Positions 1 through 10,398 of a stretch of 64,000 bases of DNA are shown one piece after another. This stretch comes from Bacteroidota bacterium (GTDB taxonomy: Bacteria > Bacteroidota > Bacteroidia > B-17B0 > Aurantibacillaceae): contig JANYGK010000053.1 of NCBI GenBank assembly GCA_025362395.1, positions 62,001-126,000 of the forward strand, in the 5' to 3' direction. A model generated the notes under the pieces. That model had not been told where the DNA came from. It ran no database searches and saw only the letters and a program-made list of their open reading frames with translations. The position numbers and the translations under genes are program-made. Every line of letters begins with the position of its first letter. Within the stretch, counting starts at the first letter, position 1.

Positions 1-710
1 GAATCCATTACTACTCCTTCAGCTTCCGAGATATTTATAATATTGTTACCGAAATAAACTCCTGCTGCTTGACCAGTTTGAGCAGAAATATTATCTACAA
101 CCCAAATATTAAAATAGTTTAATTTATTAAAACTACTTCTACTTGCATCATTTGTTAATACTACAAATGGATTAAATTGAGACAAAGGAATTGCTGATAA
201 GTTAACATTAATAGCAGGGTCACTTAAATTAGGAACATCGTAACGCATTACACCGTATTCAACATTACTCGATGGATCTAAAGACCAGGCTAACGTGCTT
301 GGTTGGGTATTTCTCGCCAAACAAAATTGGATTTGAGTGTTCACACTATAAATGCCTTGGTAATTGGCTTGACTTGCAGCATAAGCAACATTTAACGAGT
401 TAATTTGAGATTTTATTTGCGCATAAGATATATTAGTACCTGTCCCGTATGTCATTCCCGGCGTTTTAATAACATGCACTACTACAGGAATTGTATAGAG
501 CGTACCGCTTGGCAAGAGATTGTGAGTTGAATAATTAGCGGCAATATAATTTTTTACCTGTTTGTTAAAGGCTAAGTTTAATTCGTCATATTTAGGATTT
601 TCTTTTCTACCCATAGTTTCAAGTTCGTGATTACCGCAGGGAAGTTTTTGAGAATAAACATTTTTACTGATTGAAATCAGCAAACAAAATAGAATAAATA
701 AATTTTTCAT
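1..710 (-). CDS. Secreted M43-like (pappalysin/cytophagalysin) metallopeptidase, N-terminal part
   Basis: Open frame on the minus strand from an ATG at 710 to the left edge, 236 codons without a stop; the gene is cut by the window. It starts with a signal peptide (MKNLFILFCLLISISKN, then VYSQ) followed by a pro-region and the segment TIPVVVHVIKTPG, which is typical of the start of M43B pappalysin-type metalloproteases. Next comes a stretch resembling their pre-catalytic domain (QIKSQINSLNVAYAAS, IQFCLARNTQP). The zinc motif HEXXHxxGxxH would lie beyond the edge and is not seen, so catalytic competence cannot be judged. In this family the C-terminus usually carries a T9SS sorting domain. The assignment rests on the N-terminal pattern only. 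Confidence 0.75.
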   Translation of the reverse strand, partial: MKNLFILFCLLISISKNVYSQKLPCGNHELETMGRKENPKYDELNLAFNKQVKNYIAANYSTHNLLPSGTLYTIPVVVHVIKTPGMTYGTGTNISYAQIKSQINSLNVAYAASQANYQGIYSVNTQIQFCLARNTQPSTLAWSLDPSSNVEYGVMRYDVPNLSDPAINVNLSAIPLSQFNPFVVLTNDASRSSFNKLNYFNIWVVDNISAQTGQAAGVYFGNNIINISEAEGVVMD

Positions 711-961
711 AGTATTTTAATTAATGGTAAGTAGTAAATGACAATATTTAAAATTATACAATAATTTAACATATTTAACAATAAGTGTAAAAATCACTAT
801 AAATAGGTATATAAACGAAAATATTAAAAACAGACATTTATATATTAACTATTAGTTAATAGGTTAAATACATGTTTCAAACACTTAAATGTGAATACCG
901 GCTTATTTTTTGTTGTTTTAGAAACCTAAATCAGTTATTTTCGTAAAAGTTAAAAAGTGTT
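711..961. other. Divergent AT-rich intergenic region
   Basis: 251 bases between the divergent metallopeptidase and the adhesin. Very AT-rich. Apart from the candidate promoter just upstream of the adhesin start I see no ORF, hairpin or repeat in it. Confidence 0.6.
913..943 (+). promoter_or_regulatory. Candidate Bacteroidota promoter for the adhesin
   Basis: TTG at 913-915, a 20-base spacer, then TATTTTCG at 936-943. This matches the Bacteroidota -33/-7 layout (TTTG, TAnnTTTG) with one mismatch in the -7 box. The predicted transcription start is about 10-15 bases before the ATG at 962. No experimental support. Confidence 0.35.
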
Positions 962-3900
962 ATGTTGAGAAAACTATTATTACTATTTATCCTTTCATTT
1001 TCGTATTTCATTCATTCCCAAACTTTATATTGGATTGGTGGCTCAGGTTATTGGAATGATGTGAACCATTGGTCAACTATTTCCGGTGGAGCTTCTGCCG
1101 GTGTAGTTCCGGGTAATCTTACAGATATTATGTTTGATGATCATTCCGGATCGGTGAATGCTGTTATACATGCTACACAAAATGTTGAAATTGGATCCAT
1201 AAAATCAATTAACCGTAATTTTTCAGTTCAGCTGATTGGCAGCCCTACAGTAAACTTTAAAATCAATTCATATGTTGCGTTAAACGAATATTTTAAATTC
1301 GATTATAATGGAAAAATTTTGTTAACACCTGCGCAACCTACAATTTATCAATTCTCTCAAACCATATTTAAAGGAGAATTAATTGTTAATTCTAATTATG
1401 ATATTGAATTAGGATTTATAAACAGCTTGTCAAAAATTACTATGGCAGGAAATTTTTCTTTAAAAAACACAATTTGTAAAAGCTCAGAGCTTCAATTTTT
1501 AAATTCCAATGTGATTTTAAGTAATGTAACTTTAAACTCCATAGGCATTGTCTCTATTTCAAATTCCACCTTAACCGGGGGAATGGGTATTAACAGATTA
1601 ATTGTACAAAGAAATAATTTAAGCGTTGCTCAACTTACCGCATTAGAAAGCTCTAATATTATTATTAGAAATCCGATTCCTCAATCAAATACTCCCGTAT
1701 TAACAAATTCAACTAATCCTACTTGCCCGGGCGTATGTGATGGTACGGCTACTGTAAACCTGGCGGCTGTAACAAATCAGCCTCTTACGATACAATGGTT
1801 AAATGCAGGAGGGGCAGGACCCTGTCAAACTTTTCCGCCGTTTGATCCCTCTTATACAGGAACAACTTATACAACAAATACAATTTGCGGGTGTGGCTCG
1901 CAGTATACTATATTGTTTGAAAATTCCATCGGAGAACAAGGAGTTGTAACTATTAGTTGTGTTGACCCCCCTTCTACTTTATTGTCTTTCTCTTTCGCGC
2001 AACCATCCTGTAATGGTCTATGCAACGGACAAATAAGGGTTAATTTAATTTCCGGAGCGGCTCCATTATCATTAAACTGGAATCCGCCAAATGTTACTCA
2101 TAATAATATTATATCAAAAGATACACTAAAAAATGCCTGTGCGGGTTCACATACACTTACTGTAACTAATGCTAACGGTTGTATTAATTTATTTACAACT
2201 ACATTGCTTCAGCCGGCAATTCTTTTATCTAACGGCTCAAGCACTAGTGTTACCTGTAATGGTTTTTGTAACGGGACTGCAACTATTGCCGCAACGGGCG
2301 GCACGATGCCATACAGTTATATTTGGAGTCCGTCAGCTCTTACAACTTCAGTTAATCCTAATTTATGCATAGGGGTAGTAACCGCTACGGTAACTGATAT
2401 CAAAGGCTGTACAGCTACTTATTCTACTACCATTACACAGCCGCCGGCGATTACTTTAACGGCCACAAAAACAAATTTAATTTGCGGAGCCATTTGTGAT
2501 GGTTCGGCCTCTATAACTGCTACAGGGGGCAGCGGTGTTGGATTTACCTATTCTTGGACACCAAATGTTTCATCTTCTTCATCGGCTTCCGCGCTATGCG
2601 TAGGAAATTATACAGTTGATGTGAGGGATAATTTAAACTGTTTAAAAACAGTAACTTTTTCCATTATCGCTCCTCCAACATTAACCATGGTTCCCACGCA
2701 AACAAATATTGCCTGTAACGGAGCATGCACGGGCGCAATAAATATGAACCCCGCCGGCGGCACAGGTGGATATACCTATTCATGGAATCCATCTGTGTCA
2801 TCAGGTTCAACAGCCATTAATTTGTGTGCATTACCGTATTCATTTACGGTAACAGACGCGGTTGGCTGTACATCTATAAAAACGGTAACGATTACACAGC
2901 CTTCGGCATTGTCTTTAACAATGACAAAAACTAATTTGGCGTGTTTCGGCGTTTGTAATGGAACTGCTACAGGTAGCGTCACCGGTGGAACCGCACCTTA
3001 CACTTACACATGGACAGCGGGCGCTTTTACAGGTCAGGGTACTAACTCTGTTACAAATTTATGTCAGGGCACTTTTACATTAACCGTAAAAGACGCGAAC
3101 AATTGCACAGTAACAGGTGTAGTAGTTATTGCGCAACCATTACCTATTGCATTTAATATTACTACAATATTACCAACCTGTAATGGGTTATGTAATGGAT
3201 CTATTAACGCATCACCGTCGGGCGGTTCAGGCGTGTATACTTATACTTTACAACCTCCCGTGGGTGCCGCTATCGTTTCGAATCCGCCATTCACAAGCCT
3301 TTGTGCAGGGTTATATTCATTAACCGTTAGTGATAACCTTGGATGTGTAATTAGCCAAACAATTAATCTGACACAGCCGAATCCTATTACACTATCGTTA
3401 AACTCTACGCCGATCAATTGTTTTAATCAATGCAACGCATCTATATCAACCTTAGTAAACGGAGGTACGCCCGCTTATACCTTTACATGGAGCACAGGTA
3501 GTAATGCTTCGGTTATTAATAACCAATGCGTTGGTGTTTATACGGCAACGGTAAGCGATTTTTTCGGCTGCCGGGCTACTGCTTCCGTTAACATTACCTC
3601 GCCTTCTGATATGACGGTTTCTATAACGCCGACGAATCCTAATTGCGATGCCCAGTGTACGGGCGTAGCTACCGGTACAGTTAGCGGAGGAACACCAAAC
3701 TACACATACAATTGGAATAACGGAGATGTTGGAAACCTGAGCCCTAATTTATGCGCCGGAAATTATACACTAACGGTTCATGATTTTTTTGGGTGTGTAA
3801 AAACACAAACAGTCGTTATAGTAACTCCTCCCGCAATAACATTAACTCCCGTAAACGGAACAGTTACCTGTTCAGGTGCCTGTAACGGTACAATATCTGT

Positions 3901-6900
3901 AATACCAAGCGGTGGCACATCAGGATATTTTTACAGCTGGAGCTCTGTTCCAACACAAAATACACAAGTTGCAACAGGCCTGTGTGTAGGCAATTACGCT
4001 GTTTCTGTAACAGACAGTAAAGGGTGTATTGCATTTATATCTGCTAATGTAGCTCAGCCCTCAGTGCTTACAGCCTCTATCAGTAATGTGCAACCAAGCT
4101 GTAATGTATGTATCGGCGCAGCTACAGGTAACGGGGTTGGTGGCACAATGCCTTATACCTATTCATGGTCAGGCGGGCAAGCGGTGCAAACTCCCACTAA
4201 TTTGTGTGTAGGGCCTCAAACAGTAACGGTAACAGATGCCGGCGGCTGTATTGCCACATCAACAGTTAATATTTCTCAAACAGTAATTGTGCTCGTAACA
4301 TCTAATGGTAGTACTTTAACCTGCAACGGTGGCTGTTCGGGTGTTGCTACCGCTAATGCAAGCGGAGGCGCGGGCCCGTATTCTTTTACATGGACTCCCG
4401 CACCACTACAAAACACACAAACTGCCGTAGGCTTATGTGCGGGAACTCACAGTGTAATAGTGGCTGATATAAACGGCTGTTCAAATACAGATCAGGTAAC
4501 TTTTACAGATCCTCCGGCTATGACATTTACCGTAACTAAAACAGATGTTACTTGTAACGGGGCATGCAATGGGACAGGAAGTTCAGGCGCAAGCGGAGGT
4601 ACAGGAACCATTACGTATTTATGGCAACCGGGTAATTTGACGACTCAAAACATTGGAGGTCTGTGTCCGGGAAATTATACTGTAACGGCGTCGGATGCTA
4701 ATAATTGTTCGAAGACACAGGTTATTAGCATTACAGAATCTAATTCACTAACGGCTACTTTTTCGTTTACAAACCCTTCGAGCTGCCCGGTTAATGATGG
4801 GGTTATTTCTTTTGTTGCTTCAGGCGGGGTAAGCCCTTATACATTTACATGGACCCCCGGCGGTTCAGCTAATCCCTTAACAAATTTAAGTGATGGTATA
4901 TATGTTTTAACGCTAAAAGATGTAAACGGATGTTTAAGATCGTTTACAACAACTTTAAGTGACCCTACGGGTCCTACGGTTACCGTTAATTCTACTTCCA
5001 TTGCATGCTTTGGTTTATGCACGGGCGCCGCAACGTTATCAATTACGGGAGCGGCACCTTTTTCAATTAACTGGCCGGCCATACCATCAACAAATCCTAT
5101 TGTTAGCGGCTTATGCACAGGTAACTATGTGGCGCAGGTAATGGATGTAAACATGTGCATCACCAATCAAACAGTTAATATTGTACAGCCGGCACAAATT
5201 AACTCATCGGGCATTGTAACCAACGCGTCTTGTAATGCAATATGCAGCGCATCTATAAACTTAACGGCTACGGGAGGCAATCCGGGATATACTTATTCGT
5301 GGACCCCCGCAGGCGGCGCCGCACAAGACCCTGTAAATTTATGTGCCAATACTTATTCAGTAGCCATAACGGATGCAAATTTATGTTCAGTTACCAATAC
5401 GTTTATTATTACTCAACCAACGCCTTTAACATTAAGTTTTAATAAAAAAGATGTATTGTGTAACGGTAACTGCACAGGTGGTGTAAGGGCCGTTGTAGGA
5501 GGCGCTACTACTCCTTATACATATACTTGGACGCCTTTCGGTTCTTTTGCAGGAGCAAATATTGATACTATTATTAATTTATGTACGGGAGTGTATACCG
5601 TTACCGCAGGAGATGCAAGCGGTTGCACTATTACGGGAACTGTAAATATCGGTCAGCCGCCTGTGCTTACTTCAACAATAACAAGTACTAATAATTTATG
5701 TAACGGCCAGTGTAATGGTTCCGCAACCATAACCCCTGCCGGAGGCACGATCCCTTACAGCTATTCTTATAATACAAGCCCTGTAACGTCTACACCGATC
5801 GTAAACGGATTATGTTTCGGTACTTATAACGGAATTGTAAGAGATGCTAACGGCTGTTCAAGCCTGAAAACATTTAATATAACACAGCCTCTACCTATTG
5901 TTGTAACCACTACAGTAACGAATCCTTTATGTAATGCAGTCTGCAACGGGAGCATTACTACTTCGGTTACGGGTGGTACAGCGGGTTATACCTTCAGCTG
6001 GATAACTGCCGGCGGAACGGCTCAAAATCCTACCGGCTTATGTGCGGGAAGCTATACCGTAACCGTTACGGATATTAATTTATGTACCGGTTTTGGTTTG
6101 GCAACTTTAGTAAATCCCCCGTCTTTAATAGCAAATACATCGTTTACAAACCCTGTATGCGGCGGCGGTTGCTCAGGCATTGTAAAGGCTAATCCTATAG
6201 GCGGAACAGGTCCTTATTCTTATTTATGGGCCGCTCCAACCAATACAAATCAAACAGTTACCGCGTTGTGTGCAGGCAATTATACGGTTGTAGTTACTGA
6301 TGCAAATTTATGCTCGGATATGCAAACCGTTAATTTAGTTGCACCTGTTACTGTATCGGTTAATCCCGGGGTTACACCTGCGTCTTGTGGAGTAAATAAC
6401 GGCTCTATAAACGCATCTGCTTCTGCGGGCAATCCTCCTTTTACTTACAATTGGTTACCTCCGGTTCCTGCAGCACAGTCAACCTTTACGGTGGTTACAG
6501 GATTAGGCGCAGGAATTTATACAGTTGTTGTTACAGATGCCAGTGCTTGTTCAATAACGGTAGCTATTGCTTTAAGCAATTCAAACGGACCTTCGGGTTC
6601 AACACATACTTTTACGGATGTTGTTTGTAACGGGCAATGTAATGGCGTAGCCTCCATATCGAACCCTGTAGGAGGTACAGCGCCTTATACAATAAATTGG
6701 GTAAGTCCTGCCATTTCGGGGACTGTGATAACAAGCTTATGCCCCGGAACATATACAGCTAAAATTACAGATGCCGCCAATTGTATTTTATTTGAAACGG
6801 TAACTATTGCAGAGCCTCAATTAATACAAGACAATGCTACTTTAAACAGTTCGGCCTGTTTCGGGAATTGTAATGGGTTTGTAAATTTAAATCCAACCGG

Positions 6901-9394
6901 CGGAAACGGCGGATACACCTACTTATGGAGTAACGCCGCTGTTACACAAACTATTTCAAATCTTTGCCCGGGCTCGTATGCCGTAACTATTACAGACAGT
7001 AAAAACTGTATGCTGACAAAAACATATAACCTGCCGGGCTTAACCACTATTACAAGCTCCACTTTTGTTACAAATAACACCTGTTTTCAAAACTGCGCCG
7101 GAACAGCCCTGGCAACTAATGTGGCAGGAGGTTTGCCGCCCTATACTTTTAACTGGACCGATCCTTTAGGCCAATCAAACATACAAGCTATAGGGTTATG
7201 CAATGGTACGTATTCCGTTACTATAACAGATGCCAACGGTTGTTTTAATATGATACCGGCAACTATTATTTCACCTTCTAAAGTTACCTTTACTCCAAAC
7301 ATATCGCCGCCAAGCTGTAATATGTGTAATGGTTCTGCGTCTGTAACACCAACCGGGGGTACACCATCTTATACATTAGCATGGAGCGACGGGCAAACCG
7401 GTAATACCGTTTCCAACTTATGTTCAGGTGTATATATGGTGCATATTAAAGATGGCAACGGCTGTATTAATGATACAACTGTAGTAGTTAACAGCAGTTC
7501 AGGAATTACAGGTGAAACCATCACACAAACAAATGTAAGTTGTGTGGGTGTTTGCGATGGAAGCGTAACTATAACTGCTGTTGGAGGCCTTGCCCCCATT
7601 ACTTATAATTGGGTTTATAATGGTTCATCGTCTCAAACACAAATTGGTTTATGTGTAGGAACTTATTTTTGTAATATGACAGACGCGAGCGGTTGTTCGA
7701 GAACCGCAAGTATAGTAATTGGTTCATCAGCTACCTTAAATTTCACCTCACAGGTAACGCAATCATCCTGTATGATGAACACAGGGTCAATTACCGTAAA
7801 TGTAACAGGCGGAACATTACCTTATACGTATGCATGGCTGCCGGCGGGTAACACGGCAACCCTTGCCAATCTTACCCCGGGTAGTTACACATTAACGGTA
7901 ACGGATGCATTAGGGTGCTCTAAAACACAAATATATTCAATGGGTTCTATTAACGGGCCTTCCCTTACATTTACTAAAAAAGATATAGCTTGTGGCGGGG
8001 CATGTACCGGTAACATCGCCTTAACCATTACGGGTGGCGCGCCTGCGTATAGTATTTTATGGTCAAACGGTGCAACAACCCCGTCCCTAAGCGCCCTATG
8101 CCCTGGAGCTTACTCTGTAGTTGTAACAGATGCGGGTGGGTGTAAGGCGGTTCAGAATTTCTCATTAATTACAGGGACACCGATTGTTTTTAATTCACCT
8201 AATTCAAATGATCCTAAATGCCATAATGATTGTAATGGTTCACTTACTGCTCTTCCGCTTGGAGGCGTTTTACCATATGTGTTTAACTGGACACCGATCT
8301 CTTCCACAGGCGCAACCCTAAATAGTTTATGTTCAGGAAATTATTCGATACAGGTTACAGATGCAAGCGGATGTTCAGCTTCGCAGGCCTATTCGTTACT
8401 TAACCCGCCAACATTAGCGTTAACAGGCACTATCACAGGCGCAAGCTGTAATAATGTTGCCGATGGCGCTATTAATATAACTGTTACCGGTGGCGCTCCT
8501 GTTTACACTTATAGTTGGACACCCGGCGGAGCAACCACACAAACTCTTACAAATGTATTACCCGGAACTTATACATTATCACTCATTGATAACGGAGGTA
8601 CAGGTTGTAAAAAAGATACAGTGTTTTTTATTGCTCCTGCCATTACAGTTAATGCCTTAACAGGAAATGATACTACATTTTGTCAAAACGGAGCTCTGCA
8701 ATTAAATGGATCTAATTCGAATGGCGGCACGAGTTACCAATGGTTTAAAATACCTTCAAACAGTGTAATTTCAAATTCATTAATTGTTACCGTAACTCCT
8801 GCAACAGGCACTAATACATACGTGTTGGTGGCTGTCAACGGCGCTTGTATTGACAGCGACACGATCAAAGTAACTTCTAATCCGCTACCGTATGTAGATG
8901 CAGGGCCGTTTACGAGTATCCCGATTTTTTCAACGGCAAATATAGGAGGTAATCCTACAGCCTTACCGGGAAGTACTTTTTCATGGTCGCCTGCTACCAC
9001 ACTCGATAATTCTATCCTATCTAATCCTCTAACAACCACAACTGTAACTACTATATTTACGGTAAGCATTTTAGATGCAAACGGTTGTGCTAATTCTGAT
9101 ACGGTTACGGTTTACGTTTATCCTCAAATTAAAATACCTAACGGTTTTTCCCCTAATGGTGACGGCAAAAATGATGTATGGCAATTAGATATGATTTATT
9201 TATTCCCTAATAATGAAGTAGAGGTTTATAACCGTTGGGGTGAATTATTGTTTTATTCCAAAGGATACCCTGTTCCGTTTAACGGCCAGTATAAAAATCA
9301 GAATTTACCGGTAGGCACTTATTATTATGTCATCAGGCTTAATCATCCATCCTACCCGGATGCATATACAGGGCCATTAACTATATTCAGATAA
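962..9394 (+). CDS. Giant SprB-repeat surface adhesin with gliding-type C-terminal sorting domain
   Basis: A 2810-residue exported protein. Signal peptide MLRKLLLLFILSFSYFIHSQ; then an N-terminal module starting TLYWIGGSGYWNDVNHWS, common in Bacteroidota adhesins; then about 30 SprB-type repeats of roughly 77 residues from about residue 245 to 2560. A further Ig/PKD-like stretch (about 2570-2720) precedes a CHU_C-type gliding-associated C-terminal domain (IPNGFSPNGDGKNDVWQLD, VYNRWGELLF, PVGTYYYVIRLNHP). That end is a type B T9SS sorting signal, so export by T9SS to the cell surface is expected. The PorP/SprF gene starts 4 bases downstream, the usual arrangement for SprB-like adhesins. Likely role is adhesion, possibly gliding; gliding itself cannot be shown from this window. 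Most repeats carry four cysteines; see the finding on paired loss. Confidence 0.93.
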   Translation: MLRKLLLLFILSFSYFIHSQTLYWIGGSGYWNDVNHWSTISGGASAGVVPGNLTDIMFDDHSGSVNAVIHATQNVEIGSIKSINRNFSVQLIGSPTVNFKINSYVALNEYFKFDYNGKILLTPAQPTIYQFSQTIFKGELIVNSNYDIELGFINSLSKITMAGNFSLKNTICKSSELQFLNSNVILSNVTLNSIGIVSISNSTLTGGMGINRLIVQRNNLSVAQLTALESSNIIIRNPIPQSNTPVLTNSTNPTCPGVCDGTATVNLAAVTNQPLTIQWLNAGGAGPCQTFPPFDPSYTGTTYTTNTICGCGSQYTILFENSIGEQGVVTISCVDPPSTLLSFSFAQPSCNGLCNGQIRVNLISGAAPLSLNWNPPNVTHNNIISKDTLKNACAGSHTLTVTNANGCINLFTTTLLQPAILLSNGSSTSVTCNGFCNGTATIAATGGTMPYSYIWSPSALTTSVNPNLCIGVVTATVTDIKGCTATYSTTITQPPAITLTATKTNLICGAICDGSASITATGGSGVGFTYSWTPNVSSSSSASALCVGNYTVDVRDNLNCLKTVTFSIIAPPTLTMVPTQTNIACNGACTGAINMNPAGGTGGYTYSWNPSVSSGSTAINLCALPYSFTVTDAVGCTSIKTVTITQPSALSLTMTKTNLACFGVCNGTATGSVTGGTAPYTYTWTAGAFTGQGTNSVTNLCQGTFTLTVKDANNCTVTGVVVIAQPLPIAFNITTILPTCNGLCNGSINASPSGGSGVYTYTLQPPVGAAIVSNPPFTSLCAGLYSLTVSDNLGCVISQTINLTQPNPITLSLNSTPINCFNQCNASISTLVNGGTPAYTFTWSTGSNASVINNQCVGVYTATVSDFFGCRATASVNITSPSDMTVSITPTNPNCDAQCTGVATGTVSGGTPNYTYNWNNGDVGNLSPNLCAGNYTLTVHDFFGCVKTQTVVIVTPPAITLTPVNGTVTCSGACNGTISVIPSGGTSGYFYSWSSVPTQNTQVATGLCVGNYAVSVTDSKGCIAFISANVAQPSVLTASISNVQPSCNVCIGAATGNGVGGTMPYTYSWSGGQAVQTPTNLCVGPQTVTVTDAGGCIATSTVNISQTVIVLVTSNGSTLTCNGGCSGVATANASGGAGPYSFTWTPAPLQNTQTAVGLCAGTHSVIVADINGCSNTDQVTFTDPPAMTFTVTKTDVTCNGACNGTGSSGASGGTGTITYLWQPGNLTTQNIGGLCPGNYTVTASDANNCSKTQVISITESNSLTATFSFTNPSSCPVNDGVISFVASGGVSPYTFTWTPGGSANPLTNLSDGIYVLTLKDVNGCLRSFTTTLSDPTGPTVTVNSTSIACFGLCTGAATLSITGAAPFSINWPAIPSTNPIVSGLCTGNYVAQVMDVNMCITNQTVNIVQPAQINSSGIVTNASCNAICSASINLTATGGNPGYTYSWTPAGGAAQDPVNLCANTYSVAITDANLCSVTNTFIITQPTPLTLSFNKKDVLCNGNCTGGVRAVVGGATTPYTYTWTPFGSFAGANIDTIINLCTGVYTVTAGDASGCTITGTVNIGQPPVLTSTITSTNNLCNGQCNGSATITPAGGTIPYSYSYNTSPVTSTPIVNGLCFGTYNGIVRDANGCSSLKTFNITQPLPIVVTTTVTNPLCNAVCNGSITTSVTGGTAGYTFSWITAGGTAQNPTGLCAGSYTVTVTDINLCTGFGLATLVNPPSLIANTSFTNPVCGGGCSGIVKANPIGGTGPYSYLWAAPTNTNQTVTALCAGNYTVVVTDANLCSDMQTVNLVAPVTVSVNPGVTPASCGVNNGSINASASAGNPPFTYNWLPPVPAAQSTFTVVTGLGAGIYTVVVTDASACSITVAIALSNSNGPSGSTHTFTDVVCNGQCNGVASISNPVGGTAPYTINWVSPAISGTVITSLCPGTYTAKITDAANCILFETVTIAEPQLIQDNATLNSSACFGNCNGFVNLNPTGGNGGYTYLWSNAAVTQTISNLCPGSYAVTITDSKNCMLTKTYNLPGLTTITSSTFVTNNTCFQNCAGTALATNVAGGLPPYTFNWTDPLGQSNIQAIGLCNGTYSVTITDANGCFNMIPATIISPSKVTFTPNISPPSCNMCNGSASVTPTGGTPSYTLAWSDGQTGNTVSNLCSGVYMVHIKDGNGCINDTTVVVNSSSGITGETITQTNVSCVGVCDGSVTITAVGGLAPITYNWVYNGSSSQTQIGLCVGTYFCNMTDASGCSRTASIVIGSSATLNFTSQVTQSSCMMNTGSITVNVTGGTLPYTYAWLPAGNTATLANLTPGSYTLTVTDALGCSKTQIYSMGSINGPSLTFTKKDIACGGACTGNIALTITGGAPAYSILWSNGATTPSLSALCPGAYSVVVTDAGGCKAVQNFSLITGTPIVFNSPNSNDPKCHNDCNGSLTALPLGGVLPYVFNWTPISSTGATLNSLCSGNYSIQVTDASGCSASQAYSLLNPPTLALTGTITGASCNNVADGAINITVTGGAPVYTYSWTPGGATTQTLTNVLPGTYTLSLIDNGGTGCKKDTVFFIAPAITVNALTGNDTTFCQNGALQLNGSNSNGGTSYQWFKIPSNSVISNSLIVTVTPATGTNTYVLVAVNGACIDSDTIKVTSNPLPYVDAGPFTSIPIFSTANIGGNPTALPGSTFSWSPATTLDNSILSNPLTTTTVTTIFTVSILDANGCANSDTVTVYVYPQIKIPNGFSPNGDGKNDVWQLDMIYLFPNNEVEVYNRWGELLFYSKGYPVPFNGQYKNQNLPVGTYYYVIRLNHPSYPDAYTGPLTIFR
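1693..8640 (+). repeat. About 30 tandem SprB-type repeats (protein level)
   Basis: Each repeat of roughly 77 codons follows the pattern C-N-G-x-C-N-G, then a GG-[TS]-xPYTYxW core, then LC-x-G-x-YTVTVTD and a terminal GC or NC. I counted 30 copies by the first cysteine motif. The copies are clearly related in protein but diverged in DNA, so this is an old expansion and not a recent near-identical satellite. Copies at about 4784, 6388, 7769 and 8443 lack the second and third cysteines. The first copy (about 1725) is the most irregular. Confidence 0.85.
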
Positions 9395-9398
9395 ACAA

Positions 9399-10322
9399 AT
9401 GAAGAAAATTATTTATATACTTTTTATAGTATTTCTTTTTTCAGGCATTCGCGCGCAACAGTTGCCACAGTACACGCAATATATGCTTAATGAAATGGCT
9501 ATTAACCCTGCCGTTGCGGGTAAGGATAATTATACCGATGTGCGCTCTAACAATCGTTACCAATGGGTTGGTATAGCGGACGCGCCAAGAACATATATGC
9601 TTACATTAAGCGCACCTTTTAAAAAGCGTAATATGGGCTTAGGAACTAATATTTACACTGATATTGTTGGGCCGACAAGAAGAGTGGGGATAAGTATGTC
9701 GTACGCGTATCATATCAGGCTTAATAAAAAAACAAGATTATCGTTAGGCTTAAGCGCAGGTATACAACAATGGGGTATTGACGGCCATAAAATTACTTTG
9801 CATGATGAAGGAGATAATAATTTATTGATTCAGTATCAAACCAGGACGGTTCCTGATTTTGGAGCCGGCATTTATGTGCATAATGATACGTGGTATTTAG
9901 GTTTAAGTGCGCCGCAATTATACCAAAGCCCTATACACCTTTATAAAGGAGGCGATAATAAAGGAACATTGGTAACTCATTTTATGTTGAACGGTGCTTA
10001 CAAATTTAAAATGGGAGATGACTTTAAATTAGAGCCCTCATTCCTTGTAAAATACGCTACCCCTGCACCGGTAAAAATTGATGTGGGCTTACGTTGTATT
10101 TACCAAAACCAATTTTGGCTTGGCGCGGGCTTAAGGTATAATGATGCGTTTACGGCTTTAGTGGGCTTTTTGTATAAAAATTATTTAATGTTCGGTTACT
10201 CTTATGACTTTACTACCACAAACTTAAAAAAATACGCATCGGGTACACATGAGTTGATGCTGGGCTTAAGGTTTTCAAGACAACAGGCTAAACACTGGCC
10301 CGAGGAAGATCAAAGCAAATAA
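9399..10322 (+). CDS. PorP/SprF-family type IX secretion outer-membrane protein
   Basis: 307 residues with signal peptide MKKIIYILFIVFLFSGIRAQ, then the PorP/SprF opening QLPQYTQYMLNEMAINPAVAG and alternating beta-strand segments to the end, as expected of an outer-membrane beta-barrel. In known systems SprF is needed for the surface display of SprB, and PorP-like proteins bind type B sorted cargo. The gene begins 4 bases after the adhesin stop, so the two are almost surely co-transcribed and this protein probably serves that adhesin. The end (LMLGLRFSRQQAKHWPEEDQSK) is slightly longer than the barrel needs and hydrophilic. Confidence 0.93.
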   Translation: MKKIIYILFIVFLFSGIRAQQLPQYTQYMLNEMAINPAVAGKDNYTDVRSNNRYQWVGIADAPRTYMLTLSAPFKKRNMGLGTNIYTDIVGPTRRVGISMSYAYHIRLNKKTRLSLGLSAGIQQWGIDGHKITLHDEGDNNLLIQYQTRTVPDFGAGIYVHNDTWYLGLSAPQLYQSPIHLYKGGDNKGTLVTHFMLNGAYKFKMGDDFKLEPSFLVKYATPAPVKIDVGLRCIYQNQFWLGAGLRYNDAFTALVGFLYKNYLMFGYSYDFTTTNLKKYASGTHELMLGLRFSRQQAKHWPEEDQSK

Positions 10323-10344
10323 TTTAGCTTGATCTATTTTATAA

Positions 10345-10377
10345 TTTGGGTTTAAATCCCAATTAATCTTATTTTTG
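10345..10377 (+). promoter_or_regulatory. Candidate promoter for psd
   Basis: TTTG at 10345-10348, a 21-base spacer, then a perfect TAnnTTTG box (TATTTTTG, 10370-10377). The -7 box overlaps the TTG at 10375 that would begin the longest open frame. This argues that translation starts at the ATG at 10399. Confidence 0.5.
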
Positions 10378-10398
10378 TTTTTAAAATTTAACGAATCA

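Noticed and set aside
1693-8640. Recombinogenic DNA satellite in the adhesin
   Set aside because: The repeats are alike in protein but not near-identical in DNA, so recent slippage or phase-variable expansion is not supported.
10375-10398. TTG start for psd
   Set aside because: The TTG lies in the -7 promoter box; ATG at 10399 is in frame and gives a normal psd length.
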